From G963676655 sp963676655 (lineage in GTDB: Bacteria; Verrucomicrobiota; Lentisphaeria; Victivallales; Victivallaceae): a stretch of 64,000 bases of DNA. This document shows positions 34,544 through 44,202 of the stretch, in pieces (position 1 is the first letter of the stretch; each line of letters opens with the position of its first letter). The DNA is taken from contig CAXXKX010000003.1 in assembly GCA_963676655.2 (NCBI GenBank), positions 930,001 through 994,000 on the forward strand, in the 5' to 3' direction. The notes under the pieces are model-generated. The model saw only the letters and a list, made by a program, of their open reading frames with translations, was not told where the DNA came from and did not search any database. Both the position numbers and the translations under genes were made by a program.

Positions 34544-35727
34544 CTAAGCATAAACGCAAAAATAATCACAATATAGTTTTCCATATTCCCAGTCCAATAT
34601 TGGGAGGATTGGCCAGTTTATGATTAATCTTTGCATGCATGATTTTGCGGAAACGGCTCAGGAGTTCCCTGATTCCGCCAGATATGGATTTTGCCGCATG
34701 AACCAAAGGTTTAATCCACTTCCACACTTGCTCTGTCGGATTGTATTCCGGAGAGTAAGTCGGCAACGCGAAAATCCTGATCTCGGGATATTTTTCGACA
34801 AATTCCCTGATAACTTTGGCTTTATGGATAGAGGCATTGTCAAGAATCAATGCCAAGGTTTTTCATGCGGCATGAATGCGCAATTGGTGGAGAAACTGTT
34901 TGAAAATTAATGTGTTACTCCTGCTCGAACTCTTCCAGTAAAAAGAATCGCTTGCCGGTGCATACGCCCCAAATATGGTGCAACTTTCCCGTCTTGATGG
35001 TGTCGGCAGGGAAAAAAGGCTCGCCGCGTTTGTGCCAGCCACGCGTCACATACGGGTCGCTTGAAAAATGTGATTCATCAAGAAACATCACCTCAACATT
35101 CTCTGATGATTTCAACTCAGTGATTTGCCGGGCAATCTCCTTCACTGCTGCCAGTTTATCCTCTTTGCTCGGCGCAGTAATCGGAGTCCCTTTCTTGGCT
35201 CGTTTAAAGGAATATCCAGCATCATGCAGGGCACGTTCCACACTGTCATGGCTTACTTTCAGGCCAGTCTCTCTATGAAACTGAGCCATCATAACTTTGG
35301 TACTCCATACCTCTTCGCCCCAACCATAATCGCGCGGCGATTTGCTTAGATAATCTTCAAGGCGAGGCAAAAGTTGTTGCCGGCGAATACTTGGACGGCC
35401 GGGAGAAAAACTGCGACTGAGACCTTGGATGCCATCTCGCTGATAAGCGTTCAACCAGCTACACACCGATTGAACCGTGCGATTCAACATTTCGGCTATC
35501 TGCGTGGCCTTTTTCCCATTCGAGCAATGTAGTACCGCCAGTGCTCGTTCGCTACGGTAATCATTATAGCTTCGGCGGATGCGTTCCAATTCCATTCTCG
35601 CATCATGGTCTAGGTTTATCTTGATGATTTTCATTTGTATATCTCCATTTTTACATTGGAGATAGTCTATCACGAATACAATAAAAAACAAGATTTATTT
35701 TTAATATATTTTTGCGTTTATGCTTAG
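34544..35727 (-). mobile_element. IS630-family insertion sequence, 1184 bp
   Basis: Both ends carry the same sequence in inverted orientation: CTAAGCATAAACGCAAAAAT at the left and its complement at the right. The left flank is TA, as expected for IS630 targets; the right flank is CA, so one copy of the target dinucleotide has probably mutated. The single transposase gene is broken. The element cuts an unidentified gene whose remainder lies at 35728-35926. Confidence 0.85.
34566..35634 (-). pseudogene. IS630-family transposase, broken by frameshift and stop
   Basis: From ATG 35634: an N-terminal helix-turn-helix region (ERALAVLHCSNGKKATQIAE; VQSVCSWLNAYQRDG), a linker (GRPSIRRQQL), then the DDE domain start VMFLDESHFSS and WGVCTGKRFFLLEEFEQE. 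The frame then closes at 34917-34915. The continuation SNTLIFKQFLHQLRIHAA is in a shifted frame, followed by TGA where Gly is expected, then KTLALILDNASIHKAKV and PTYSPEYNPTEQVWKW with the last two catalytic residues. Two separate lesions mean it is inactive. Confidence 0.85.
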
Positions 35728-35926
35728 CATTTGCCCGGCAATAGGGATTGATGCCATACTTCTCCCGGAATTGCTCGTGAGTGATATCCTCGACCGGCAT
35801 TTTGAACCTGGGCATGGTGTGATCGTTCGGAGTCCGTAATCCAAGTTCAAGTCTCACTTTCCGGGATACCTCAATACAGGAACGCATCTGTTCAGGGAAG
35901 AATGTATCAAGGCCGAGAATATTGTT
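35728..35926 (-). pseudogene. fragment of an unidentified gene cut by the IS630 element
   Basis: An open minus-strand stretch reads GLDTFFPEQMRSCIEVSRKV, LELGLRTPNDHTMPRFKMPV and EDITHEQFREKYGINPYCRA, then runs into the IS end. The composition is that of a real protein, but I do not recognise the family. Neither its true start nor its other end is present. Confidence 0.45.
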
Positions 35927-35931
35927 TCATG

Positions 35932-37158
35932 TCAATAAATTAAGTCTCTGAAATTCAAGATCTTGTGAAATGTGATAAGGTTGCCATTGTGGGCGCTTTT
36001 TGCACGTCGATCACCAGAGCGGCTCAAAATACACAAATCCTCACCGTCAATAATCATACTTGCGTAATGACGAGATTGTTTTGCTGAACCGCCATCGGCT
36101 ACAATACCTGCGAAGCACCAGTCAAAAAGATTTTTTGAAAAATGTAACTGTAAGCGTTGTCGTTCATTGTTAGGTAAACTGTAGCGATCATCCGGTAGCA
36201 AGTGCGGCCGTGTCATGCTGTCTGTTGCCTGTGTACTTAAAAGCCAATAAAGCTTTGTTTCTTTATCATAAACAATATGAAACTTCATTTGCCCACCAGG
36301 AAGAGGGATAAAGATCATCGGCGTCCCCACCGGGGACTTGGCAATCTTCAAGCTTAAACCGCCATCTGTAGCTTCTTCGCCGAGCGCGATTGCCCCTATG
36401 TTAGTCATTCCAGTGTGCGCCCGCATCAACAAATATACAGTTTTATTCTCCGGATCATAGAAGTTATGATTTTTGTCGTAAATCCTTACCACGTGTGATT
36501 CCAACCAGCATGGGTCACCGCACATAACGTCATTATTTAAGTCTCTAGTTGGATAAAAAGGAGTGCCGATCAAATTTGAGTTATTGAAATAGTCGGAGAA
36601 TACAAGCTTGTTGGAAAAAAACCAATTTTTTCGTTGTAATAAATCACTGTTAACCTTGGCACTCATTAATACAGGAGCCACTCCTGGCCATAGCGCACCT
36701 TTTACTTTGGCTTCCATTGTCAAATATATTTTCCCATGAAAATAATCAATAGCACATGGAGCCTGGTGCCATATTTCAGAATCATCTAAAATAGTCGCAT
36801 CACTCCAAGTCTCACCTTCATCGTCACTTCTAAATATTGACAAACACCCATTATGACCTATAACATACAACGATTTTTCCGCCAAGAACGGTCTTGCATG
36901 TAATATTGGCAGGTCAGCAGTATGGCGCCAAGTTTTTCCGTGATTATCCGAGACAAAAATCTTGCACTGATTGCATGAACCTGGATGGTCACCATAATTG
37001 CTCTTTATACCTGTTATATTTTTAACACCTGGACCACCTAAATCACATGTACCAATTAATCTGCCACTTTTAGAGCACGTTAGTCCCGGGCTGTAACAAT
37101 AAATATTTGCAGCATCTGGTGATTCAAATACTATTCTTTCGTCTGCGAGCAAATTCAT
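35932..37158 (-). CDS. sialidase-like BNR-repeat protein
   Basis: 408 residues. Two Asp-box motifs (FVSDNHGKTW near 69 and FRSDDEGETW near 109) identify the six-bladed beta-propeller sialidase superfamily; YSPGLTCSKSGRLIGTCD near the start fits the first blade. No signal peptide is seen, and the Arg triad and Tyr/Glu pair of true sialidases cannot be confirmed by eye, so it may act on another sugar or only bind. It is the last gene of the minus-strand glycan module. Its ATG overlaps the preceding stop by 4 bases. Confidence 0.75.
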   Translation of the reverse strand: MNLLADERIVFESPDAANIYCYSPGLTCSKSGRLIGTCDLGGPGVKNITGIKSNYGDHPGSCNQCKIFVSDNHGKTWRHTADLPILHARPFLAEKSLYVIGHNGCLSIFRSDDEGETWSDATILDDSEIWHQAPCAIDYFHGKIYLTMEAKVKGALWPGVAPVLMSAKVNSDLLQRKNWFFSNKLVFSDYFNNSNLIGTPFYPTRDLNNDVMCGDPCWLESHVVRIYDKNHNFYDPENKTVYLLMRAHTGMTNIGAIALGEEATDGGLSLKIAKSPVGTPMIFIPLPGGQMKFHIVYDKETKLYWLLSTQATDSMTRPHLLPDDRYSLPNNERQRLQLHFSKNLFDWCFAGIVADGGSAKQSRHYASMIIDGEDLCILSRSGDRRAKSAHNGNLITFHKILNFRDLIY

Positions 37159-37958
37159 TTAGAACTATCCATCTCTTTAAGCATGAAATCATCAAATAAC
37201 ATAGACTTTTTTTTGTCCTTGGAATTGCAGATCAAAAGCAACTTTGCTTTGCTTCCTCCGCGGAACTCACTTCCTTTTATAGGTTTACTTTGTAATTTTG
37301 TCCATTTAACGGGAACTGATGAGTGTATTAAGTAATGGTAACTTCCAATGTAATGTTCCCTGATTTTTGTGCCGGATGGCAACACTCGTGCAACTGGAGA
37401 AGATAATGTCACTTCATAGAATTTCTCTTGTTTCTCTATATTCTTAATTGGAGCAGAAACATTCCGGTTGGGTATATCACTTTTATCTTTTTTCGCGTCA
37501 AAAGCAACAACGCATCTATTGCTTTTTTTCCAGAATGCTCCATTTTTAATTTTAATAATTGTATCAAAAGGTTTACATGAAGCAACAAGTTCGGTAAATG
37601 AATTTTTGACGAAAGCCACATGACGATATTTTATAAGTTCTTCGTTTTCGTCCAATGGTTCAACTCCTAAATGAGCATATGATGATGAATCTGAGATGGA
37701 TTTGACCCACACCGAAGCAATATAGTATTTATCAGCTTGAACGTTAAATATTTTAGTAGAAAAGATATATCTTCTTCCATTTACACGATAACATTTTCTT
37801 TTTGACATGGGGTCTGTATAAAGTTCCGAGTATTTCAAATCACTCCTTTTTCCTGTTTCAGCATCAAATTTGCAGATAACTTTGTTTTCAGCATCGCTGA
37901 ATGTTGCAAGTTGTAAAAAGCAACTGATAATTAATATTTTTATTCCTTGGATTTGCAT
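37155..37958 (-). CDS. secreted protein, possible carbohydrate-binding role
   Basis: 267 residues from ATG 37958 (AAAAGGTATATT upstream). The N-terminus IKILIISCFLQLATFSDA is a type I signal peptide, so the protein is exported. The remainder (YYIASVWVKSISDSSSYAHL; YLIHSSVPVKWTKLQSKPI) resembles jelly-roll modules found beside carbohydrate-active enzymes, but no named family is certain. It lies between the DUF4838 gene (16 bases upstream) and the sialidase-like gene (4-base overlap), so it is part of the same operon. Confidence 0.55.
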   Translation of the reverse strand: MQIQGIKILIISCFLQLATFSDAENKVICKFDAETGKRSDLKYSELYTDPMSKRKCYRVNGRRYIFSTKIFNVQADKYYIASVWVKSISDSSSYAHLGVEPLDENEELIKYRHVAFVKNSFTELVASCKPFDTIIKIKNGAFWKKSNRCVVAFDAKKDKSDIPNRNVSAPIKNIEKQEKFYEVTLSSPVARVLPSGTKIREHYIGSYHYLIHSSVPVKWTKLQSKPIKGSEFRGGSKAKLLLICNSKDKKKSMLFDDFMLKEMDSSK

Positions 37959-37974
37959 AATATACCTTTTATTC

Positions 37975-40275
37975 TTATTTGTTTTTATTGTTATCGACAA
38001 GATAAAACATTGTCGCAGCTCCTAGATCCTGAATGGAGAAAGGATAGCTTAAATGACGCCCCCGGCAACGCCTTATGACAGACAGGCGGCATGGTGTACC
38101 ATGTTTTGGTTTGAGCGCAATTTCTTTCAGAGGAACGCTTATATTGATAGTAAAGCCGTTTTTATTTACAGTTTTTTTACTCGACCACTCCGGGGACCAT
38201 GAGGTATCACTACCGATGGCGTCATATTTTCCTCCCGCCGGGTTGACTGCCAGCAAGCGGTACCCTTTGCCATCAAGCGGGTCAATATATATTTCAACTG
38301 CATCATCATACCACAGTGCAATATCGTGTCCTATCTCTCCATTGCGCTTGATATTGGGGTTAGCCATACTGCAGTTAACCTGAATGTGAAGCATCTGCGA
38401 ATCCCAATAGACTTTCCCTTTTGTCGGCTCATACCCTTTTCCTTTTCGTCTATCTGTAAATTGCACGATTGACACTTCGGCAGGGGATTGTGCTTTGGGA
38501 ATCAGACATACCTGAGGATTATTTTTATTTTTCTGATAAAACTCTTCCCACTTTTTGAAAAATGCTTTTTCCAAGTTCAGGTTTTCCAGGCATCTTTTTT
38601 TTACTTTCTCATTCGGAATATCCTTGATTTTTTTCTCCGCGTTCTTGAATTGGTTCTTCGCAAGGGTGATAAGCTCCGGGGATATTAAAAATTTGGCAGT
38701 CCCAAGAGGCGAAGCAAAAAAGTAGGTGATGTGGATATTCAAGGAATCCCACGCCTTTGCCATTGCCTTATGATACGTTGCCAAGTCTTGTGCTGCCGGA
38801 CCGTAAACGTATTTACACCAGTCATCAATAATGGTATTGATGTCTTCATGCGGATTCCACAGTAGCCTGCCATAGATATAAATAGGGAGTCGCATGCGTA
38901 TGGTCCAGATATTTTTCTTATCAGTGTTTGGCGGGAAATATACTGGTAATTCTGTGGACAGCCCTTTTATCCCCATTTTTTTGTAAGTTTTCATTTGGTC
39001 AGCTAACATATTCCAGAAAGGGACATACATATAATCGGGTCTGTAAATGTCAAACTCATATCCGTATATAACCATGGGGGCCTTAGTGCACCACGTGTTG
39101 AGCTCTTTGAGTGAAATGCTGTTTAAAGGACACTTAGGATCATTAAGCTTGTGGAAATAGCAGCGGTCATATTGACAGAACTCAACATATTCAAGCCAGT
39201 CAATTTTGAATTTCGGTGGCTTTTTGTATTCCATATATGCCAGCCCGGCAAATTTAAGATCTGGAAAATCTTTTTTGATTTCTTTTGTCAGTTTGTGATA
39301 GTATTTATACCAGCGCCCGGTTGCGTCATTCTTATCCATTTCGTTGCATTCACGACATTCACATCGAAGAGTAACATCGGCAGGGAACATATTGAAAATA
39401 TCAAATTCCGCACTTCTTATCCAACGTGCCGCGTTATCGACAACGTGTTTGGTGAAATCTGGATTTGACCAGCACCCGGCTCTAGACGTAGGACTTCTTT
39501 TGCCATTGACAAAGGAAAATGCTTGGGGGAATTTTTCAAATTGCAATCCCTTTGTCCCGACACCATGTCCTTTATCATAGCTTCTGACTCCCATCTGCCT
39601 ACGAAGATCTTTTGTACGTATGGTGCCATTAAGTAGATTACGTCCAAGCCAAATTTGTGTCGAAATATTGCGTTTTTCATGACATATAAAAAACTCACGT
39701 ATGGAGAATGCCGGCTGGTCATTTATTGCCAGTAACGGCAGTTTATATTCATCCATGGACGGCATATATTCTCCGTCATCACCTGGCCAAAACCAGCGTA
39801 CACCGAGCTCTTTCTGTAAAAATCGATATACCGCATACAGGCCAGCCCTGGGCATATTTCCGGCAATATACAAATTCCCATCAAGTGTATAAATTGCTAT
39901 TTGTTCCAACTTTGATTTTTTAAGTTGCAAAATCTGAGCTTTAGCTTTCATAACCGGAGATGACTCCAGCGAACCTAATACAATAGCTTGTTTTGCGGGG
40001 ATTTGGTTACTTTTTATTATTGGAAAATAAGTTTGAGAAACTTTTTTCAATCCCCTCTGCAATTCTTTTGCTGAATATATTTCAGCCTCACTCGGCTTTT
40101 CAGGTATATAGATTTTCCAATCTGTTTTGCAATTTTTAAACATTATTGATTTTTCTTTGCCTTGTAAAATATTGCAAAACAACAGAGGTAAAACCACTAA
40201 AGCCAATACTGTATTTTTGTCAATAAACCTTCTTGTCATCGTCCGTTTATCATAGAATATTCGGTTCAATATCAT
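37975..40275 (-). CDS. secreted DUF4838 protein with C-terminal CBM9-like domain
   Basis: 766 residues from ATG 40275, chosen for CAGGAAAAAAAG just upstream. A hydrophobic segment (VLALVVLPLLFCNILQ) after a basic start gives a signal peptide. Residues ~40-170 match the alpha-glucuronidase-like N-terminal fold that precedes DUF4838 (EIYSAKELQRGLKKVS; LYAVYRFLQKELGVRWFWPGDDGEY). DUF4838 spans roughly 240-540 (CRECNEMDKND; LYIYGRLLWNP). The last ~170 residues look like a CBM9-type domain (DDAVEIYIDPLDGKGYRLLAVNPAGG). Such proteins are frequent in glycan loci of Lentisphaerota and Bacteroidota, but their activity is not established. Confidence 0.82.
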   Translation of the reverse strand: MILNRIFYDKRTMTRRFIDKNTVLALVVLPLLFCNILQGKEKSIMFKNCKTDWKIYIPEKPSEAEIYSAKELQRGLKKVSQTYFPIIKSNQIPAKQAIVLGSLESSPVMKAKAQILQLKKSKLEQIAIYTLDGNLYIAGNMPRAGLYAVYRFLQKELGVRWFWPGDDGEYMPSMDEYKLPLLAINDQPAFSIREFFICHEKRNISTQIWLGRNLLNGTIRTKDLRRQMGVRSYDKGHGVGTKGLQFEKFPQAFSFVNGKRSPTSRAGCWSNPDFTKHVVDNAARWIRSAEFDIFNMFPADVTLRCECRECNEMDKNDATGRWYKYYHKLTKEIKKDFPDLKFAGLAYMEYKKPPKFKIDWLEYVEFCQYDRCYFHKLNDPKCPLNSISLKELNTWCTKAPMVIYGYEFDIYRPDYMYVPFWNMLADQMKTYKKMGIKGLSTELPVYFPPNTDKKNIWTIRMRLPIYIYGRLLWNPHEDINTIIDDWCKYVYGPAAQDLATYHKAMAKAWDSLNIHITYFFASPLGTAKFLISPELITLAKNQFKNAEKKIKDIPNEKVKKRCLENLNLEKAFFKKWEEFYQKNKNNPQVCLIPKAQSPAEVSIVQFTDRRKGKGYEPTKGKVYWDSQMLHIQVNCSMANPNIKRNGEIGHDIALWYDDAVEIYIDPLDGKGYRLLAVNPAGGKYDAIGSDTSWSPEWSSKKTVNKNGFTINISVPLKEIALKPKHGTPCRLSVIRRCRGRHLSYPFSIQDLGAATMFYLVDNNKNK

Positions 40276-40453
40276 CTTTTTTTCCTGAAATTTGTTTTTG
40301 TTTGTTTTGATTGCATAATCCAAATAAATCACGGTTGTATACCCGAAATGAATTATGTTTGCTTAAAAAAAACAAGTCTATTTGCAATCGGAATAATGTT
40401 CATAGAGTCATACAATGTTCTATGCATGCCTCATATTTACAACAGTGCGGTTA

Positions 40454-41158
40454 TTAAGGCGTGGATCTCTTGACTCCTCCCTCATTATAGTAGTAAAATG
40501 ACGTTGTTGCCAGACCATGATCTGTACGCATTTGATTATATGTTTTTTTAAATTCGGTAGGTTGAAGAGACAAAACATTGCCTCCCGCAAATCCCACATT
40601 TATACGCTTGTTGTGTTTTGCATGAGTCCCGTAGCTCATATTTGATCTATAGTTTATTACATAAAATTGTGATTCGGTGGTGGGATAGTAACTGTCTGCC
40701 ATTATTATAAAACGAGCAGCATGCTTAACCTTTTTTAATATTGCGCCTTCAAAGTCTCTCGCACTATCATACTTTACTCCAGCTGTTCCTATATCAAGAG
40801 GACCATTGCGCCAACACCCGTAACTACTTCCAGGTACATATCGGGACGCTGTAGGAACAGATGGACAAACCGCTGTACCGGTGGATTTCATTATCCCCGT
40901 ATATAGCAAAGTTTCTACCCACGATTTATCATTAAGATAGTTGGGAGTGAGCGCATTGAAAAAAGGTATATACGCATCGTAGTCATTTGCATAAATATTC
41001 ATGAGAATCATATTTTGCTTAAGATTGTTTTTACAAGCTGTTTCTCTGGCCTTTTCACGGGCCTTGTTAAGGGCGGGGAGAAGCATACTGGCAAGTATTG
41101 ATATTATAGCGATAACTACAAGAAGTTCTATTAATGTAAATATATTGTTAGTTTTCAT
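40454..41158 (-). CDS. prepilin-like protein (type II secretion/pseudopilin N-terminus), module A
   Basis: 234 residues. The N-terminus is MKTNNIFTLIELLVVIAI: a class III (prepilin) signal with the conserved Glu at +5. The -1 residue is Ile rather than Gly, an unusual cleavage context. A long hydrophobic helix continues into LLPALNKAREKARETACKNN. The C-terminal motif that is usually H...NVLFxDGHV is degenerate here (HNKRINVGFAGGNVLSL). Such proteins are greatly expanded in Lentisphaerota and Planctomycetota; their role is unknown. It is located between the LacI and DUF4838 genes on the same strand. Confidence 0.88.
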   Translation of the reverse strand: MKTNNIFTLIELLVVIAIISILASMLLPALNKAREKARETACKNNLKQNMILMNIYANDYDAYIPFFNALTPNYLNDKSWVETLLYTGIMKSTGTAVCPSVPTASRYVPGSSYGCWRNGPLDIGTAGVKYDSARDFEGAILKKVKHAARFIIMADSYYPTTESQFYVINYRSNMSYGTHAKHNKRINVGFAGGNVLSLQPTEFKKTYNQMRTDHGLATTSFYYYNEGGVKRSTP

Positions 41159-41243
41159 CTTTTGTCTCCATCTTTTTAGATTAATGTGTGTGGTCAGCTT
41201 TTGTTACGGTTTCTTATATTTTCACCTCCATATATATGATTAT

Positions 41244-42218
41244 TTAGTTAGGAATAGTGGATTTTCTAGCTACCAATTCTGGAGTTATGATGGTATGCAA
41301 TGCTTGATTATGCTGCTTCCCACTGAGCCTGTAAAATAGTATTTCCAGCAAACTTTCCGATACCTTTTCAATATTTACATCCAAGGTAGTCAGAGGTATT
41401 GCTGCATATCGGCTCGCGACAATGTTATCAAAACCGGTTATTGCAATTTCATCAGGCACCTTGAGTCCTTTTTCAAAGGCAGCACACATCGCACCTAATG
41501 CAGCAAGATCTGAATGACAAACTACAGCACTTGGTAAATCTTCTCCAGCAAGTATCTGTAGCATACCAGCATATCCTTGTTTATGATTTGCATATCCATT
41601 AGCAATCCATTCGTCTTTTATTTCAAGACAATTTGCTGCCATTACATGACGATATGCAGTGTAGCGTTCCTCAAATTCATTGTTTCTACCAACAAATCCT
41701 ATTTTACGATGACCAAGTTCCAGTAAATGTTTCAAAACATTACAAATACCGCTGCCGCTATCAACAATGACTGAATCAACACCTGCATCTGTAACTGAAT
41801 AAAATACCGTTGGAATTGACTCTTGGGTAAGGCGTGCTAAAAACGGATACTTTAAATGCTTGGCAATAATTCCATCAACTTTACGCTGAATCAACATATC
41901 TATGCATTTGTTAATATTTCTTTCGTCACTCACCGAAAGAAATATCCCCATATAATCCCGTTTAATCAATTGATCATGAATTTCGTCAGCAAGATGCGCA
42001 TAAAAACTGTTCTGAAATTTAGGAAATAGAATTCCTATTGTCCTAGTTTTGCCGCATGATAAACTGCGTGCAGTTTCGTTTATTCGATAATTGCTTTTTA
42101 TTGCCAGTTGCTTTATACGTTTACGGGTTTCTTCCTTAACACGGGGACTATTATTAAGCGCCATAGAAACTGTAGCCACTGAAATTCCCAATTCTTTTGC
42201 TATTTGTCGTTGTGTCAT
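41244..42218 (-). CDS. LacI family transcriptional regulator
   Basis: 324 residues. The N-terminal HTH is MTQRQIAKELGISVATVSMAL, with hinge NNSPRVKEETRKRIKQLA, followed by a periplasmic-binding-like sugar domain (TIGILFPKFQNSFYAHLADEI; KVDGIIAKH; HRKIGFVGRNNEFEERY; AITGFDNIVASRYAAIPLTTLD). It heads the minus-strand module of pseudopilin and secreted glycan proteins. Two CTAACCGATTAG-like sites flank its own promoter, consistent with autoregulation by looping. The inducing sugar is unknown. Confidence 0.9.
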   Translation of the reverse strand: MTQRQIAKELGISVATVSMALNNSPRVKEETRKRIKQLAIKSNYRINETARSLSCGKTRTIGILFPKFQNSFYAHLADEIHDQLIKRDYMGIFLSVSDERNINKCIDMLIQRKVDGIIAKHLKYPFLARLTQESIPTVFYSVTDAGVDSVIVDSGSGICNVLKHLLELGHRKIGFVGRNNEFEERYTAYRHVMAANCLEIKDEWIANGYANHKQGYAGMLQILAGEDLPSAVVCHSDLAALGAMCAAFEKGLKVPDEIAITGFDNIVASRYAAIPLTTLDVNIEKVSESLLEILFYRLSGKQHNQALHTIITPELVARKSTIPN

Positions 42219-42223
42219 AAAAT

Positions 42224-42324
42224 CTAACCGATTAGTATTATATTTATTTTTTGTAACTATAGTATATTATACAATAAAAATCATCTTATGTCAAGTAATT
42301 ATTAAAAATAATTTAACCGATTAG
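42224..42324 (-). promoter_or_regulatory. lacI-type promoter with two matching operators
   Basis: On the minus strand, TTGACA (42294-42289), a 17-base spacer and TATAAT (42271-42266) form a consensus promoter. CTAACCGATTAG (42224-42235) lies in the leader and TTAACCGATTAG (42313-42324) lies upstream of the -35. Both have the imperfect palindrome with central CG typical of LacI-family operators; their centres are 89 bases apart. Confidence 0.72.
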
Positions 42325-42373
42325 ATTAATATATCTTCTATGGCGGCAGTCTCAAAAGTCATTTCCTATAGGA

Positions 42374-42475
42374 TTAATATTTTTCTTTACAAGTTTGCAT
42401 ATAGACTTTATCGGGTGTTTGATATGCCAATGCCGAATGGTATCTCTTGGTGTTGTAAAAGTTGACATAGCTTTG
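42374..42475 (-). pseudogene. IS3-family transposase, C-terminal fragment
   Basis: The minus strand reads VQSYVNFYNTKRYHSALAYQ then TPDKVY and ends at TAA 42376-42374. This is the highly typical end of IS3/IS150 OrfB (YNxxRxHSALxYxTP). Only about 33 codons survive, and they directly abut the SMI1-like pseudogene, marking an old recombination point. Confidence 0.75.
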
Positions 42476-42493
42476 CACTACGGTACACTGATT

Positions 42494-43235
42494 ATGGCAT
42501 TTGTTCTGGTTGTAGCTATCGGCATCGGGATTATCTATAAGAATAAGCTGAAGAAATTTGCCAGTACTGCGGGATATCCAAAAGCGAAGATGATGCCGGT
42601 TCAGGTCAAGGTTTCGATGGCCGACACCTTGAAACGTCTCCAGACGGCAATCGACAAAAAATGTCCCGGTATGAAAATGAAGCCCGGACTGAAGGCCGGG
42701 GATATTGACGCCTTGGTCAAAAAATATGGCATGTCCATACCCGAGCCGATGAAGCAGCTTTATATGTGGCACGACGGCAGCAAGGGGCCGTCCGAAGGGA
42801 CCACCGCGCGGCCGGAACACTTCTTCACTTTGCTTGAGGGCGGCATGGCGCATCTGGAGAAAATGCGCGCGCTTAATGAGAAACTCGCCGACAAGCATAA
42901 ATTACCGAAAGATTATTTCACCGGATACCTGCTGCCGGTTTACGGCAACAACGGTCTCTGGCTGCAATATGGTTTACGCAGGAAGCCGGAGCGCTTACGG
43001 CATGGGCTTCCCGGAACCGTTCCTGTTCTGCTTCTTTCCGTCGCTGCAGAATGCGCTGATCGCGATAGCCGAATGTTATGAGACCGGAGCGTTTAAAGTG
43101 GTGGAGTCAAAGCGGAAAAACTCGATCCATGACCACAATTCGATAATTGTCGACGACAAAGCCTGGAGGCTCGAAGTGGATGTAGTCGCAACAGCTAAAA
43201 TCCTGAGCAAATACGGCAGTTTCTCAAAGAAATAA
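42494..43235 (+). pseudogene. SMI1/KNR4-like protein with membrane anchor, frameshifted
   Basis: ATG 42494 starts with a hydrophobic anchor (MAFVLVVAIGIGIIYKNK). Then follows an SMI1/KNR4-like domain (IDALVKKYGMSIPEPMKQLY, MWHDGSKGPSEG, FTLLEGGMAH). Near 42975-42985 the sense frame moves by +1: GNNGLWLQYG ends in one frame and GSRSAYGMGFPEPFLFCFFP continues in the next, running to TAA 43233-43235. SMI1 domains serve in many contact-dependent toxin immunity and other proteins; here there is no toxin gene nearby. The gene lost function by a single-base indel, or the shift is an error in the sequence. Confidence 0.7.
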
Positions 43236-43238
43236 GTT

Positions 43239-44120
43239 TTATTTATTCAGCTTCCGATATCGCGTTGGAGTGGTGCCGGTTGCTTCTTTGAATCTGCGGG
43301 TGAAATAACTTTGTTGGCTGAAGCCGCATTTTTCGGTTATTTCCGAGATGGGCAGACGGGTATGATGTAACAGGGTTTTGGCGTGATTGATGCGCCGTTC
43401 CGCCAGATAATTCTGGAAGTTGCAGTGCATAACCTTTTTGAACAGGCGGCTGAAATAAGCCGGAGTCAGGTTCACTGTTTCCGCCACTTCCGCCTCCTGG
43501 ACGTTATGGTTTTTCTCGACAATGTATTTTACTGCACGGGAAATCTGCGGATAATGTTTAAGCATTTCAATATTTTCAAAAGAACCAAGATCGATATTAT
43601 CCCCCAGTCCTTTAAAAGCCAGATCTGCGAGACGTCCGATCTTTAATAGTTTTTCCCGACTCATGCGCGGCAGTTTGTTATAAGCCGCGAGCAATTTTAC
43701 GTTATCCACTCCGAGGGGTGCAACTTTATTCATGATGTGCGGGAATCCCAATGTGTCGTCTTCGTGCAGTATGACCTGTCCGATAAAAACTGTGGCGATA
43801 TGATTGTTTTCCATCCCGTAAACCGGAATGATCACTTCCGTTAAACCGGCGTGACAGGTGTTGACGAACGGTTCTCCGATTTCCGCAGACTTCTTCCTGG
43901 TCAGCCTGATGTCATGTCCGCCGCAGCCAAGTCCGGTTTTATTGGTTTTGACGATCCGGCAGAAATCGCCATAGTGGCGGTGATAGCTGTGTGGCAGCAG
44001 AAATATGCCGCAACCGCGCAGGGCATAAGTCTCATCGGAAGGATAGACGCAAATATCCAGTCCGGTCAATTCCTCCAGCGTCGAAAAAAGTTCCAGCAGT
44101 TTGTTATTGTCTTCGTTCAT
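43239..44120 (-). CDS. AraC family regulator with PocR-type sensor domain
   Basis: 293 residues. The N-terminal ~165 residues fit the PocR domain (GLGCGGHDIRLTRKKSAEIG; CHAGLTEVIIPVYGMENNHI; VFIGQVILHEDD), which senses small hydrocarbon or sugar-derived ligands in known members. The C-terminal ~100 residues hold the double helix-turn-helix of AraC/XylS (VAETVNLTPAYFSRLFKKVM; ISEITEKCGFSQQSYFTRRF; ATGTTPTRYRK). No target operon is adjacent on its own strand. The likely target is the plus-strand pseudopilin and glycosidase set beginning at 46500, now separated by an IS66 remnant. Confidence 0.88.
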   Translation of the reverse strand: MNEDNNKLLELFSTLEELTGLDICVYPSDETYALRGCGIFLLPHSYHRHYGDFCRIVKTNKTGLGCGGHDIRLTRKKSAEIGEPFVNTCHAGLTEVIIPVYGMENNHIATVFIGQVILHEDDTLGFPHIMNKVAPLGVDNVKLLAAYNKLPRMSREKLLKIGRLADLAFKGLGDNIDLGSFENIEMLKHYPQISRAVKYIVEKNHNVQEAEVAETVNLTPAYFSRLFKKVMHCNFQNYLAERRINHAKTLLHHTRLPISEITEKCGFSQQSYFTRRFKEATGTTPTRYRKLNK

Positions 44121-44202
44121 TTTTTATAATATGTCAAAATATTAACAATTAAACAGCAAATTTATCTATATTAATATAACGCATTGGATATTATATTGCA
44201 AA

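Noticed and set aside
42395..42494. Upstream extension of the SMI1-like frame to 42395
   Set aside because: That stretch is the antisense of the IS3 transposase end; the ATG at 42494 starts a sensible membrane anchor.
42494..43235. Toxin-immunity or defence system suggested by the SMI1-like domain
   Set aside because: No toxin, nuclease or secretion gene is adjacent and the gene is frameshifted; SMI1 domains have many roles.
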